Source of the DNA: Butyrivibrio sp.
Lineage (GTDB): Bacteria; Bacillota; Clostridia; Lachnospirales; Lachnospiraceae
Assembly: GCA_015056625.1 (NCBI GenBank)
Contig: SVFY01000012.1
Span: forward strand, 1-64,000
DNA: 64,000 nt
Reading direction: 5' to 3'
Notes under the pieces: generated by a model
Told to the model about the DNA's origin: nothing
Databases searched by the model: none
Seen by the model: the letters and a program-made list of their open reading frames with translations, nothing else
Made by a program: the position numbers and the translations under genes
Shown here: positions 15,457-23,097 of the stretch, in pieces
How positions within the stretch are numbered: position 1 is the first letter of the stretch
Layout of the letters: each line of letters starts with the position of its first letter

Positions 15457-16189
15457 ACAGAACATATTTGACAACGAGACATTCTTTGAAGGCTACAAGA
15501 AAATAAGGGAAAAGGAATCAAATGCCAATGACCTTTTTGAAATCCCTACGTTGTTTTCTCTTTTACCGGATCTGACAGGGAAAAGAGTTCTCGACCTGGG
15601 ATGCGGATATGGCGAGCACTGCGTCTCTTTTGTTCAAAAAGGTGCCAAGAGCGTTGTGGGAATTGATATTTCGGAGAAGATGCTGGAAGTGGCAAGGACT
15701 AAGAACAGTGATCCGAGGATTGAATATCTCCTTATGCCAATCGAGGACATTGACCGGATCACGGAGAAGTTTGACGTAGTAATAAGTTCACTGGCTCTTC
15801 ACTATGTTGAGGATTTCGAAGGCGTAGTTAAGAACGTCAATAACCTCCTAACTCCCGGAGGAGAATTCATCTTCTCTCAGGAGCATCCCTTTAACACCTG
15901 TCACAGCACAGGCGATCGCTGGACTAGAGATGAGAATGGTGAAAAGATACATGTCAATATGAAGAACTATGGTATCGAGACTGAAAACGAGAGTACCTGG
16001 TTTGTAGATGGCATCAAGAAGTACCACAGAATGTTTTCAACCATAGTGAATACCCTGGTGGAATCCGGGTTTGCCATAGAGAAAATGGTAGAGCCTCTGC
16101 CTGATGAAGAGCTGTTAAAGCGATTTCCAGAGCATAAAGATCTTTTCCATAAGCCGGATTTTCTAGTCATCAAGGCAAAGAGGAAATGA
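15449..16189 (+). CDS. Class I SAM-dependent methyltransferase
   Basis: The 246-residue protein has motif I VLDLGCGYGEHC at 47-58, motif II GIDISEKMLEVA at about 70-81 and a VISSLALHYVED post-motif near 111-122. It then has a C-terminal segment typical of small-molecule methyltransferases. No substrate-specific domain is evident. It overlaps the preceding GNAT gene by eight bases, which suggests translational coupling. Confidence 0.9.
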   Translation: MPKQNIFDNETFFEGYKKIREKESNANDLFEIPTLFSLLPDLTGKRVLDLGCGYGEHCVSFVQKGAKSVVGIDISEKMLEVARTKNSDPRIEYLLMPIEDIDRITEKFDVVISSLALHYVEDFEGVVKNVNNLLTPGGEFIFSQEHPFNTCHSTGDRWTRDENGEKIHVNMKNYGIETENESTWFVDGIKKYHRMFSTIVNTLVESGFAIEKMVEPLPDEELLKRFPEHKDLFHKPDFLVIKAKRK

Positions 16190-16220
16190 TTGATTTGTGC
16201 AGATAGTGGGATGAACATAG

Positions 16221-16730
16221 ATGAAGAGACTTTTTGAAATTGATCTAAAAGACTATAAAGAAACTGGTAACGTATTTCGCAGGCCCTCTGCAAGAGCTAT
16301 CATCAGAAAGGATGACAAGATCGCGTTGGTGTATAGCCAAAAGGAGAAGTACTATAAATTTCCTGGAGGAGGAATACACGATGACGAGGACAAAAGACAT
16401 GCTCTGATCCGCGAAGTCAGAGAGGAAGTTGGAATGGTCGTAATCCCTGAGAGCATCAGGGAATTCGGAAGTGTCCTTCGAAGGCAAAAGAGTGATCAAG
16501 GCGAGGATACTATATTTGAACAGGAGAACTTTTATTACTTCTGCGATGTGGAAGACGCCCTGCTGGAGCAGGAGCTTGATGATTACGAGCGCAATGCGGA
16601 GTTTGTGCTGCGCATTGTGGATTTTGATACTGCAATCGAAGCCAATGACATATATTCCAGCGATGTCTTTTTTGACGAAGTCATGATAAAAAGAGATCTC
16701 AGAGTACTGAGATTATTGAAGGAGTTGTAA
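16221..16730 (+). CDS. NUDIX hydrolase
   Basis: The 169-residue protein carries a perfect NUDIX box Gx5Ex7REUxEExGU at residues 50-72 (from GGIHDDEDKRH to REVREEVGM). NUDIX enzymes hydrolyse nucleoside diphosphates linked to another group, using Mg2+ held by the box glutamates. The substrate of this member cannot be told; the N-terminal region suggests a single-domain, cytosolic enzyme. It sits in the GNAT-rich block, 31 bases after the methyltransferase. Confidence 0.92.
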   Translation: MKRLFEIDLKDYKETGNVFRRPSARAIIRKDDKIALVYSQKEKYYKFPGGGIHDDEDKRHALIREVREEVGMVVIPESIREFGSVLRRQKSDQGEDTIFEQENFYYFCDVEDALLEQELDDYERNAEFVLRIVDFDTAIEANDIYSSDVFFDEVMIKRDLRVLRLLKEL

Positions 16731-16737
16731 ACTGACT

Positions 16738-17145
16738 ATGGAAATAAGACGTATAGAGGATAATGAAAAGATTGGAGAGTTCATCAACAGGGAATTCACA
16801 GATTATGCTGTGGATTGTGATGTAGCACTGAACTTTGTGGAATTTACCTTTGTGGCAGAAGACGAGGGAAACATAGCTGGCGTCATCACAGGACGAGCAT
16901 ATTACAACGAAGTCCACATCGGTGATCTGATAATCGGAAAAGATTACAGAAGAGCTGGTGTAGGCAGCAGGCTTGTTGCAGCAGTTGAAGATGCCTTCAA
17001 AGATAAAGGTTATGAGAAGATTGCCCTTACCACCTTTGGGTTTCAGGCGCCTGAGTTTTATAAAAAACTTGGCTATGAGCTTGAGTTTGTGAGAGAAGAT
17101 AAGGACCCGAAGCTTAGTAAGTATTTTTACCTGAAGAGAATTTGA
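16738..17145 (+). CDS. GNAT family N-acetyltransferase
   Basis: The 135-residue protein is a minimal GNAT. Markers are a central IAGVITGRAYYNEVHIGDLI strand pair, the acetyl-CoA site DYRRAGVGSRLVAAVE and the C-terminal APEFYKKLGYELE. The end YLKRI is common in the family of short, stress-related acetyltransferases. It follows the NUDIX gene by seven bases. Confidence 0.88.
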   Translation: MEIRRIEDNEKIGEFINREFTDYAVDCDVALNFVEFTFVAEDEGNIAGVITGRAYYNEVHIGDLIIGKDYRRAGVGSRLVAAVEDAFKDKGYEKIALTTFGFQAPEFYKKLGYELEFVREDKDPKLSKYFYLKRI

Positions 17146-17149
17146 TGAC

Positions 17150-17641
17150 ATGAAAAAAGTACTTGTACTTGGGTGCTCCGGAAGTGGTAAGAGCACCTTC
17201 GCAATTAAACTTCATGAGAAAACAGGTCTTCCGCTTTATCATCTGGATAACATATGGTGGAAGGCTGACAGATCCCATATTTCCAGGGATGAGTTCGATG
17301 AGAGATTATCTGAACTTGTGAGCCGAGACAGCTGGATCATTGACGGTGACTATAGCAGGACTTATGAAAAGAGAATTGCAGCCTGTGACACGATCTTTTT
17401 CCTAGATTATGGGCAGAATGTTTGCATGGAAGGTATTACAGGAAGAGTGGGGCAGGATCGTCCGGATATGCCATGGACGGAAGATACGCTGGATCCTGAG
17501 CTTGTGGAACTGGTAAAAAACTATGAGACAGAGAATAAGCCGGTGCTACGAGAGCTCTTTTCCAAATACCCTGATAAAAACCTGATCACATTCCACACCA
17601 GGAAAGAGGCAGAAAAATGGATTACAGAAAAGCTACAATAA
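17150..17641 (+). CDS. P-loop kinase-like protein (adenylate-kinase/FlaR topology-modulation type)
   Basis: The 163-residue protein begins with the Walker A motif GCSGSGKST at 8-16, then LPLYHLDNIWWKADRSHISRDEF and a DYSRTYEKR region. These are typical of the small adenylate-kinase-like family often labelled DNA topology modulation protein or FlaR-like. The true reaction is unknown but is likely phosphotransfer to a small molecule. Its end overlaps the next gene by 25 bases. Confidence 0.82.
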   Translation: MKKVLVLGCSGSGKSTFAIKLHEKTGLPLYHLDNIWWKADRSHISRDEFDERLSELVSRDSWIIDGDYSRTYEKRIAACDTIFFLDYGQNVCMEGITGRVGQDRPDMPWTEDTLDPELVELVKNYETENKPVLRELFSKYPDKNLITFHTRKEAEKWITEKLQ

Positions 17642-18075
17642 AGGACCTTGAAGAGCTTGTAAGGACTAGGATCATAGTCCTAAGAGCTGCCAATAAACTT
17701 GATGAAAGCGCAGACATGTCAGAAGTGGAGAGGCAGTCGAGAGATTATTATAAAAAGGCCCTGGTTGACGGAACTCACACTGCATACCTTGTATATGACA
17801 ACGACAGATTTATCGGCGCAGGGGGAGTGAGTTATTATAGAGTCATGCCTACATATCACAATCCAAGGGGTGAAAAGGCCTACATCATGAACATGTACAC
17901 AGCCCCTGACTATCGCAGGAAGGGCATAGCATTTAAGACTTTGGACCTTCTTGTTCAGGATGCAAAAGAAAGAGGCATTACAGCCATATCTCTTGAAGCA
18001 ACCGATATGGGAAGGCCTCTTTATGAGAAGTATGGCTTTGTAAAAATGGATGATGAGATGGAACTGCGAGCTTAA
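17617..18075 (+). CDS. GNAT family N-acetyltransferase
   Basis: The 152-residue protein reads as a GNAT throughout: MDYRKATIKDLEELVRTR at the start, NMYTAPDYRRKGIAFKTL as the acetyl-CoA site (RRKGIA) and LEATDMGRPLYEKYGFVKM near the end. The start lies inside the preceding gene (25-base overlap) at a site preceded by AAAGAGGC, so its translation is coupled. It closes the seven-gene block. Confidence 0.87.
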   Translation: MDYRKATIKDLEELVRTRIIVLRAANKLDESADMSEVERQSRDYYKKALVDGTHTAYLVYDNDRFIGAGGVSYYRVMPTYHNPRGEKAYIMNMYTAPDYRRKGIAFKTLDLLVQDAKERGITAISLEATDMGRPLYEKYGFVKMDDEMELRA

Positions 18076-18137
18076 AAAAACTATTTATCAGAATAAAGTT
18101 GTAAATCGTTAAAGTATAGTGTAAAATAAATCAAAAC

Positions 18138-18171
18138 AAAGGCGTTTCGACTAATATCGTGCGCCTTTTTT
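18138..18171 (+). terminator. Rho-independent terminator of the GNAT-rich block
   Basis: AAAGGCG pairs with CGCCTTT over a loop of about 18 bases and is followed by a T-run. Confidence 0.7.
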
Positions 18172-18200
18172 CTGTAATCAGGTTTAAGGAGGAATGGTAT

Positions 18201-19694
18201 ATGGATGGTTTTGTCAGTACAGTTGAGCGGGTTAATGGTGCTGTGAACGGCTTTGTCTGGGGACTTCCTATGTTGATCCTTTTGGTTGGAACAGGAATCC
18301 TGATGACAATTCTTACAAGGGTATTTCAGGTTTCCCATTTTAAGCATTGGGTGAGAAACACCATTGGAGGAATTTTCAAAGACAAACATGTCACTGCCCA
18401 CACAGGAAAAGAAGATACCCAGATATCTCAGTTCCAGAGCCTGTGTACTGCGCTTGCGGCTACCATCGGAACAGGTAATATCGCCGGTGTCGCAGCAGCA
18501 ATACTGTCCGGAGGTCCCGGAGCAATTTTCTGGATGTGGGTAGTTGCCTTCTTTGGAATGATGACCAATTTCTCTGAAAATGTTCTTGGAATATTTTACA
18601 GAAGAAGGAACGAGAGAAATGAGTGGTGCGGCGGCGCCATGTATTATCTTAAGTACGGCCTTGGAGAAAAGAAGGGCTGCGCTCAGATAGGAGCATTTTT
18701 GGCGATCATGTTCAGTACATTTTGTGTACTGGCTTCCTTTGGAATCGGCAACATGAGCCAGATCAATTCCATTGCCGCAAACATGAACTCTGCATTTGGA
18801 ATTCCCAATTTTGTAACAGGTTTTATTCTCATGGTATTGGCAGGACTTGTAATAGTTGGTGGCCTTAAGAGGATCGCTTCAGTCACAGAGAGACTCGTTC
18901 CGTTTATGGCTGTTATCTACGTTGTCGGAGCGCTTATCATCGTTGTCTTTAACGCAGACAAGATTGGCCCTGTATTTGTATCCATTATCAAAGGCGCTTT
19001 CGGAATGAAAGCTGTCGGTGGCGGAATCGTGGGAAGCGGAGTTGCCTACGCTGTTCAGTGGGGAATGAAAAGAGGTGTTTTCTCCAATGAGGCCGGTCTT
19101 GGTTCCTCTGTTATGGTCCACTCAAGTTCTAATGTCAGAGAGCCTGTTGTTCAGGGAATGTGGGGGATTTTCGAAGTTTTTGCAGACACCATTATTGTAT
19201 GTACACTAACTGCTTTTGCAGTTCTTTCAAGCGGCATTGTAGATCTTGATACAGGCGCTGTCCTTTCAGATCAGGTCTCAACTGCTCTGGTTGCTGAAGC
19301 TTTCTCCACTGTATATGGCAGGGCAGGTTCAGCATTTATCGCCATTGCCATTTTGTTCTTTGCATTTTCAACAGTCCTTGGCTGGAGCCAGTATGGAAGC
19401 AAAGGTTTTGAATATCTCTTTGGAACTAAGTCCACTCGCCTGTTTAAATTTGTGTTTGTGGCATTTATAATCATTGGAGCAACCATGGACCTGACTCTTG
19501 CCTGGGATCTTTCAGATACCTTCAACGGTCTTATGGCAATACCAAACCTTATCGGTGTTATAGCACTTAGCGGAACTGTTATGAAGATCACTAAGAACTA
19601 TGTTGACAGGAAGATCAAGGGAAAAGACATAAAGCCTATGCTCTCAGCTGTTGACGAGATCCAGGAGCTGCATGAAAAGGAAATTGTTGCATGA
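18201..19694 (+). CDS. Sodium:alanine/glycine symporter (AGCS family)
   Basis: The 497-residue membrane protein shows the AGCS hallmarks: an N-terminal segment VWGLPMLILLVGTGILMT, CTALAATIGTGNIAGVAAAI near 85-105, GGAMYYLKYGLG, and VQWGMKRGVFSNEAGLGSS near 285. About ten membrane helices are visible. The family imports alanine or glycine with Na+. AAGGAGG at 18186-18192 fixes the start at ATG 18201. The MGMT-like gene overlaps its end by four bases, an odd functional pairing. Confidence 0.93.
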   Translation: MDGFVSTVERVNGAVNGFVWGLPMLILLVGTGILMTILTRVFQVSHFKHWVRNTIGGIFKDKHVTAHTGKEDTQISQFQSLCTALAATIGTGNIAGVAAAILSGGPGAIFWMWVVAFFGMMTNFSENVLGIFYRRRNERNEWCGGAMYYLKYGLGEKKGCAQIGAFLAIMFSTFCVLASFGIGNMSQINSIAANMNSAFGIPNFVTGFILMVLAGLVIVGGLKRIASVTERLVPFMAVIYVVGALIIVVFNADKIGPVFVSIIKGAFGMKAVGGGIVGSGVAYAVQWGMKRGVFSNEAGLGSSVMVHSSSNVREPVVQGMWGIFEVFADTIIVCTLTAFAVLSSGIVDLDTGAVLSDQVSTALVAEAFSTVYGRAGSAFIAIAILFFAFSTVLGWSQYGSKGFEYLFGTKSTRLFKFVFVAFIIIGATMDLTLAWDLSDTFNGLMAIPNLIGVIALSGTVMKITKNYVDRKIKGKDIKPMLSAVDEIQELHEKEIVA

Positions 19695-20065
19695 TGGAAG
19701 GCAGTAAGGCAACAGAGACAAGTTTAGACCAAATCCCGGACTCAGCAACGAAAAGAATCTATGAGGCGGTGAAAAAAATTCCAAAAGGCCATGTAGCTAC
19801 ATATGGCCAGGTGGCTGAAATGGCAGGAAATAAGAGGATGTCGCGGGCTGTAGGAAATGCTCTGCACCATAATCCGGACCCTGATAATATTCCATGCTTT
19901 AGGGTGGTTAATTCAAAAGGGTATTTGTCCGGTAATTTTGCCTTTGGGGAAGGCGTCCAGGAGAGGCTCCTTAGAGAAGACGGGATAGAAGTCAGGGATG
20001 GAAAAGTTGATCTGGCTGTGTACGGGATTGATAATATAAACGATCTTTGCAGTGGTAAAAACTGA
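19691..20065 (+). CDS. MGMT/ATL-like DNA alkylation repair protein
   Basis: The 124-residue protein is the C-terminal, DNA-binding domain of O6-alkylguanine-DNA alkyltransferases. It has KIPKGHVATYGQVAEMAG, the RAVGNALHHNP segment and the active-site region IPCFRVVNSKG at 67-77. Cys69 is in the acceptor position, but the usual His of PCHRV is Phe. The N-terminal domain of full Ogt/Ada enzymes is absent. With the Cys present it may be an active small transferase; alkyltransferase-like proteins have Trp instead. Its start overlaps the symporter stop. Confidence 0.85.
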   Translation: MMEGSKATETSLDQIPDSATKRIYEAVKKIPKGHVATYGQVAEMAGNKRMSRAVGNALHHNPDPDNIPCFRVVNSKGYLSGNFAFGEGVQERLLREDGIEVRDGKVDLAVYGIDNINDLCSGKN

Positions 20066-20125
20066 TCTAACCACTATAAGACCACCCTAATAATAGAAGC
20101 TATAACCGGTAACTTGAAAATGGCA

Positions 20126-20154
20126 TTGACGGCAGGATGCTTATTTGTTACACT
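20126..20154 (+). promoter_or_regulatory. Sigma-A type promoter of the leader before the GNAT-RsgA gene
   Basis: TTGACG at 20126-20131 and TACACT at 20149-20154 are spaced by 17 bases. The transcript would start near 20161 and read through the small ORF and terminator described next. Confidence 0.6.
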
Positions 20155-20199
20155 TTAGAACGTAATAAAAATCTAACGGAAAGAGAGGTACTCATATTT

Positions 20200-20265
20200 A
20201 TGGCTATTGTGACAAGAGAGATTGTAACTGAATATAGTATGAAGACCTCGGTTTCTGCTCTTTGA
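20200..20265 (+). CDS. Possible leader peptide, 21 residues
   Basis: ATG 20200 opens MAIVTREIVTEYSMKTSVSA and ends with Leu at TGA 20263. A GAGAGG site lies upstream at 20183-20188. The stop overlaps a small hairpin (TGATCT, loop GTATT, AGATCA; 20263-20279), and a terminator follows at 20299. This is the layout of an attenuator or a small independent gene, but there is no run of one amino acid that would point to a signal. Confidence 0.35.
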   Translation: MAIVTREIVTEYSMKTSVSAL

Positions 20266-20298
20266 TCTGTATTAGATCACCACATATTTAGAACTTTT

Positions 20299-20330
20299 AA
20301 CCGTGGCATATTTGTCGCGGTTTTTTATTT
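20299..20330 (+). terminator. Terminator inside the leader of the GNAT-RsgA gene
   Basis: AACCGTG at 20299-20305 pairs with CGCGGTT at 20316-20322 (one G-U pair) and is followed by TTTTATTTTC. It lies between the promoter at 20126 and the gene start at 20423, so it must be read through, or another promoter must exist after it. The stretch 20066-20422 holds this leader and no other gene. Confidence 0.7.
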
Positions 20331-20422
20331 TCTTTTTCGCAGTTTCCCATTACTCACAGGTCTCCATACTATATTGGATTTTCAAAATAACTAACGAAAA
20401 GATATATCAAGGAGACAAGACA

Positions 20423-22003
20423 TTGAAAAATTTAATAATACGAAAAGAAACACCAAACGACTTTTGGAATACAGAACTTATGACAATGCGCGCATTCTGG
20501 AATCTTCATGGCCCTGGCTGTAACGAGCACCTGCTGGTACATAAGCTTCGCAGTGCAAAAGAGTATCTTCCGGAGTTGAGCCGCGTAGCAGAACTTGACG
20601 GAAAGATTGTTGGAGCAATCTTTTATTCGGTGGCAACAGTCAAAGATGACGATCATGAGCATGAGGTATTAACCTTCGGACCTCTGGCAGTTGAGCCTAC
20701 ATGCGTCAATTCAGGGATAGGAGCAGCTCTTTTAAAAGAAACCCTTCCCCTTGCAAAGGCAGCAGACTACAAGGGAATCGTTATCTGCGGGGAGCCTGAT
20801 TACTATCCAAAACATGGTTTTAAAACCTGCGATAACTTTGATATTCATCATCCGGCATTTGGCAATGCAGATGCCTTCATGGCACTTCCGTTAAGCGACA
20901 GCTTTAATGATGTTCATGGACTATTCTATGAGGCGCCAGTATTTGAGCAGTGTGAGGATGAAAAAGAGATACAGGATTTCACAGAAAAGTTCCCATACTA
21001 TAAGCCACTTAAATTGTCCTGCCAGTGGCTTCATGCAGAGAAGCTCGGAAGGATCTCAAGTGTAAGTAAGAACAGCTATACTATAAGGTTCTGGGAACAG
21101 GAGATCCCGGCTAAGTTAAAGGGAAGTTTTTATGAAAAAGAAGCTGATGAGCTTCCGGTTGTAGGAGATTACGTGACATTTTTATATAACAGACAGGGAG
21201 AGTCAACGATACTGTCAGTATGCGAGAGAAGTAGCTTCCTTCAAAGACCGGATCAGGCCAAGACCGGAGTTATGCAGTATATGGTTGCAAATGTTGACTA
21301 CTGCTTCATTGTGACTTCTTTAAATGAAGACTATAGCTACAACCGAATTGCAAGATATGTAAGCATCGCTCTTCAGGGCGGTTCTACACCCGTGGTGATC
21401 CTTACAAAGTCAGACCTTTGCAACAACACAGGGCGCTACATAAAGGAAGTAGAGCAGATATCTGACAAAGTGAAGGTTCATGCAATCTCAGCTCTTTATG
21501 GTATCGGTCTTGATGAGCTTGAAGACTACCTGATACCTGGAAACACCATATGCCTCATGGGTTCATCAGGTGCGGGGAAATCCACACTGATAAACCAGCT
21601 TATGGGAGAGGAGATCATGAAGACCTCCAGCATAAGGGAAGGTGATGACAAAGGCCGCCACACTACTACTATAAGAAGGCTCATGGAATCTTCAAAGGGC
21701 GTCACTTTCATCGACACCCCAGGAATGCGTGAAATAGGCATGGCAAACACTCAGGAAGGTATTGATGATACATTTGCTGATATTGTAGAATTGGAGTGCA
21801 TGTGTAAATTCAGCAATTGCAGACATGAGACTGAACCCGGATGCGCAGTAAAAGCCGCCATTGAAAGGGGTGACCTTTCCCCTGAGAGGTATGAGCTCTA
21901 CAGGAACCTTGGCAAGGAGAACACCAGAAACTACGCCAAGAAAAAAGAAATCTCCAAATGGGCCAAGGCATACAAGAAGGGAAAGAAGTCTTTTGACTTC
22001 TAA
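20423..22003 (+). CDS. rsgA: Fusion of a GNAT acetyltransferase with the ribosome-assembly GTPase RsgA
   Basis: The 526-residue protein has two parts. Residues 1-about 165 are a GNAT domain of the COG3153 kind: LTFGPLAVEPTCVNSGIGAALL with a SGIGAAL acetyl-CoA site, and DYYPKHGFK. Residues about 185-526 are a full RsgA. They have an OB-like N-terminal part, then the circularly permuted GTPase with LTKSDL (G4), GSSGAGKST (G1), DTPGMRE (G3) and the zinc-binding CMCKFSNCRHETEPGC. RsgA checks maturation of the 30S subunit. I start at TTG 20423, seven bases after AAGGAGA at 20410-20416; the upstream GTG 20303 lies in a terminator. A stand-alone rsgA is the norm, so the fusion is unusual. Confidence 0.9.
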   Translation: MKNLIIRKETPNDFWNTELMTMRAFWNLHGPGCNEHLLVHKLRSAKEYLPELSRVAELDGKIVGAIFYSVATVKDDDHEHEVLTFGPLAVEPTCVNSGIGAALLKETLPLAKAADYKGIVICGEPDYYPKHGFKTCDNFDIHHPAFGNADAFMALPLSDSFNDVHGLFYEAPVFEQCEDEKEIQDFTEKFPYYKPLKLSCQWLHAEKLGRISSVSKNSYTIRFWEQEIPAKLKGSFYEKEADELPVVGDYVTFLYNRQGESTILSVCERSSFLQRPDQAKTGVMQYMVANVDYCFIVTSLNEDYSYNRIARYVSIALQGGSTPVVILTKSDLCNNTGRYIKEVEQISDKVKVHAISALYGIGLDELEDYLIPGNTICLMGSSGAGKSTLINQLMGEEIMKTSSIREGDDKGRHTTTIRRLMESSKGVTFIDTPGMREIGMANTQEGIDDTFADIVELECMCKFSNCRHETEPGCAVKAAIERGDLSPERYELYRNLGKENTRNYAKKKEISKWAKAYKKGKKSFDF

Positions 22004-22034
22004 CTACTAAGAATAAAAGAGATAACAGACAGCT

Positions 22035-22754
22035 ATGATATTTTGGATCATCGCAACGCTTCTTGCGTTCTATGTCAAGGGACTGTGCGGCTTTGCCAAC
22101 ACCCTGGTGTTTACATCGATACTGACCTTTGGCACAGCAAACATAAATATATCGCCGGTGGAACTGATCCTGGGGTATCCAACTAATCTCATTATCAGTA
22201 TAAAAGAGAGAAAGGCCATCACTCCAAGGATCGTCATTCCACTTGCGATAATGGTGATAATAGGAAGCCTTGGAGGAGCTCTTTTCCTAAAAAGCGCTGA
22301 CACTACGCTCATCAAGATAATCTTCGGCGCACTGGTTATCCTGGTGGGCATCGAGATGCTACTTAGAGAGCTGTCCCAAAAGAAAACCAAAAACTCCAGG
22401 GTCCTTCTTACGATAATAGGTATCCTGTCAGGGTTCCTCTGCGGCCTCTACGGCGTGGGAGCGCTGCTTGGAGCCTACATCGGAAGGACCACAGATGACC
22501 TTAAGTCCTTCAAGGCCAACATATGCACAGTGTTTATCATTGAGAATACCTTCAGGGTTATCCTGTATCTCTTTTACGGGATAATAACCATGGAATCTTT
22601 GAAAAGAGCTCTGATCCTGTCGCCGTTTATGCTAATAGGTCTTGGGGCAGGAATGCTAAGCGCCGGGAAGATAAGCGAGAAGATTGTAAAAAGAATCGTG
22701 ATCATTCTTCTCATAGTTTCCGGAATCGCATTGATCCTGACAAATTGTCTGTAA
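22035..22754 (+). CDS. TSUP (TauE/SafE) family membrane permease
   Basis: The 239-residue protein has eight hydrophobic segments and the TSUP repeat pattern. There is a KGLCGFANTLV motif near 14-24 and its counterpart GFLCGLYGVGALLGAYI near 135-150. TSUP proteins move sulfite, sulfonates or other anions. Here the neighbours are rsgA and the thiamin operon, so it may carry a sulfur compound, but no direct link is visible. A sulfur donor for thiazole formation is one idea. Confidence 0.85.
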   Translation: MIFWIIATLLAFYVKGLCGFANTLVFTSILTFGTANINISPVELILGYPTNLIISIKERKAITPRIVIPLAIMVIIGSLGGALFLKSADTTLIKIIFGALVILVGIEMLLRELSQKKTKNSRVLLTIIGILSGFLCGLYGVGALLGAYIGRTTDDLKSFKANICTVFIIENTFRVILYLFYGIITMESLKRALILSPFMLIGLGAGMLSAGKISEKIVKRIVIILLIVSGIALILTNCL

Positions 22755-22780
22755 AAAGACTAAATTGACGAAAAATATCC

Positions 22781-22809
22781 TTGCATATCCGCTATATGCA
22801 TGCTATATT
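22781..22809 (+). promoter_or_regulatory. Promoter of the thiamin operon leader
   Basis: TTGCAT at 22781-22786 and TATATT at 22804-22809 are spaced by 17 bases. A short hairpin GTAGGC-AGGAAA-GCCTAC (22818-22835) sits in the early leader before the riboswitch. Confidence 0.6.
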
Positions 22810-22853
22810 TTAAAACTGTAGGCAGGAAAGCCTACAAATACAATAAAATACAA

Positions 22854-22938
22854 GACAAGGGGAGCTGATAACGGCTGAGAGGTGCTTTTGGCACGACCCT
22901 ATACCTGATTTGGATAATGCCAACGTAGGAATTGTCGA
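22854..22938 (+). promoter_or_regulatory. TPP riboswitch (thi box)
   Basis: The stretch contains GGGGAGC, GGCTGAGAGG, GACCCTATACCTGATTTGGATAATGCC and the CAACGTAGGAA end, which together are the conserved parts of the thiamin pyrophosphate aptamer. GACAA at the 5' side and TTGTC at the 3' side close the P1 stem. It controls the following thiM-thiE, thiW, thiD and thiC genes, with the terminator at 22994 as the expression platform. Confidence 0.97.
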
Positions 22939-22993
22939 CACATGGTGGACTTTGCGCATAGAAGCGCTTCGCCATATGCTAATGATTTTAGAT

Positions 22994-23024
22994 AAGCGTC
23001 ATCGAATCAGATGGCGCTTTTTTA
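22994..23024 (+). terminator. Riboswitch-controlled terminator
   Basis: AAGCGTCAT pairs with ATGGCGCTT (one G-U pair) and is followed by TTTTTTA. It lies about 55 bases after the aptamer. The GAAGCGCTTCG self-complementary stretch at 22961-22971 may pair alternatively with it. Confidence 0.85.
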
Positions 23025-23097
23025 TTACGAAAAAAGTAAGGCCATCTGGCAAAATCACGTGATAGTCTCTCAGTCATGATCAAAGCAAGACATATAA

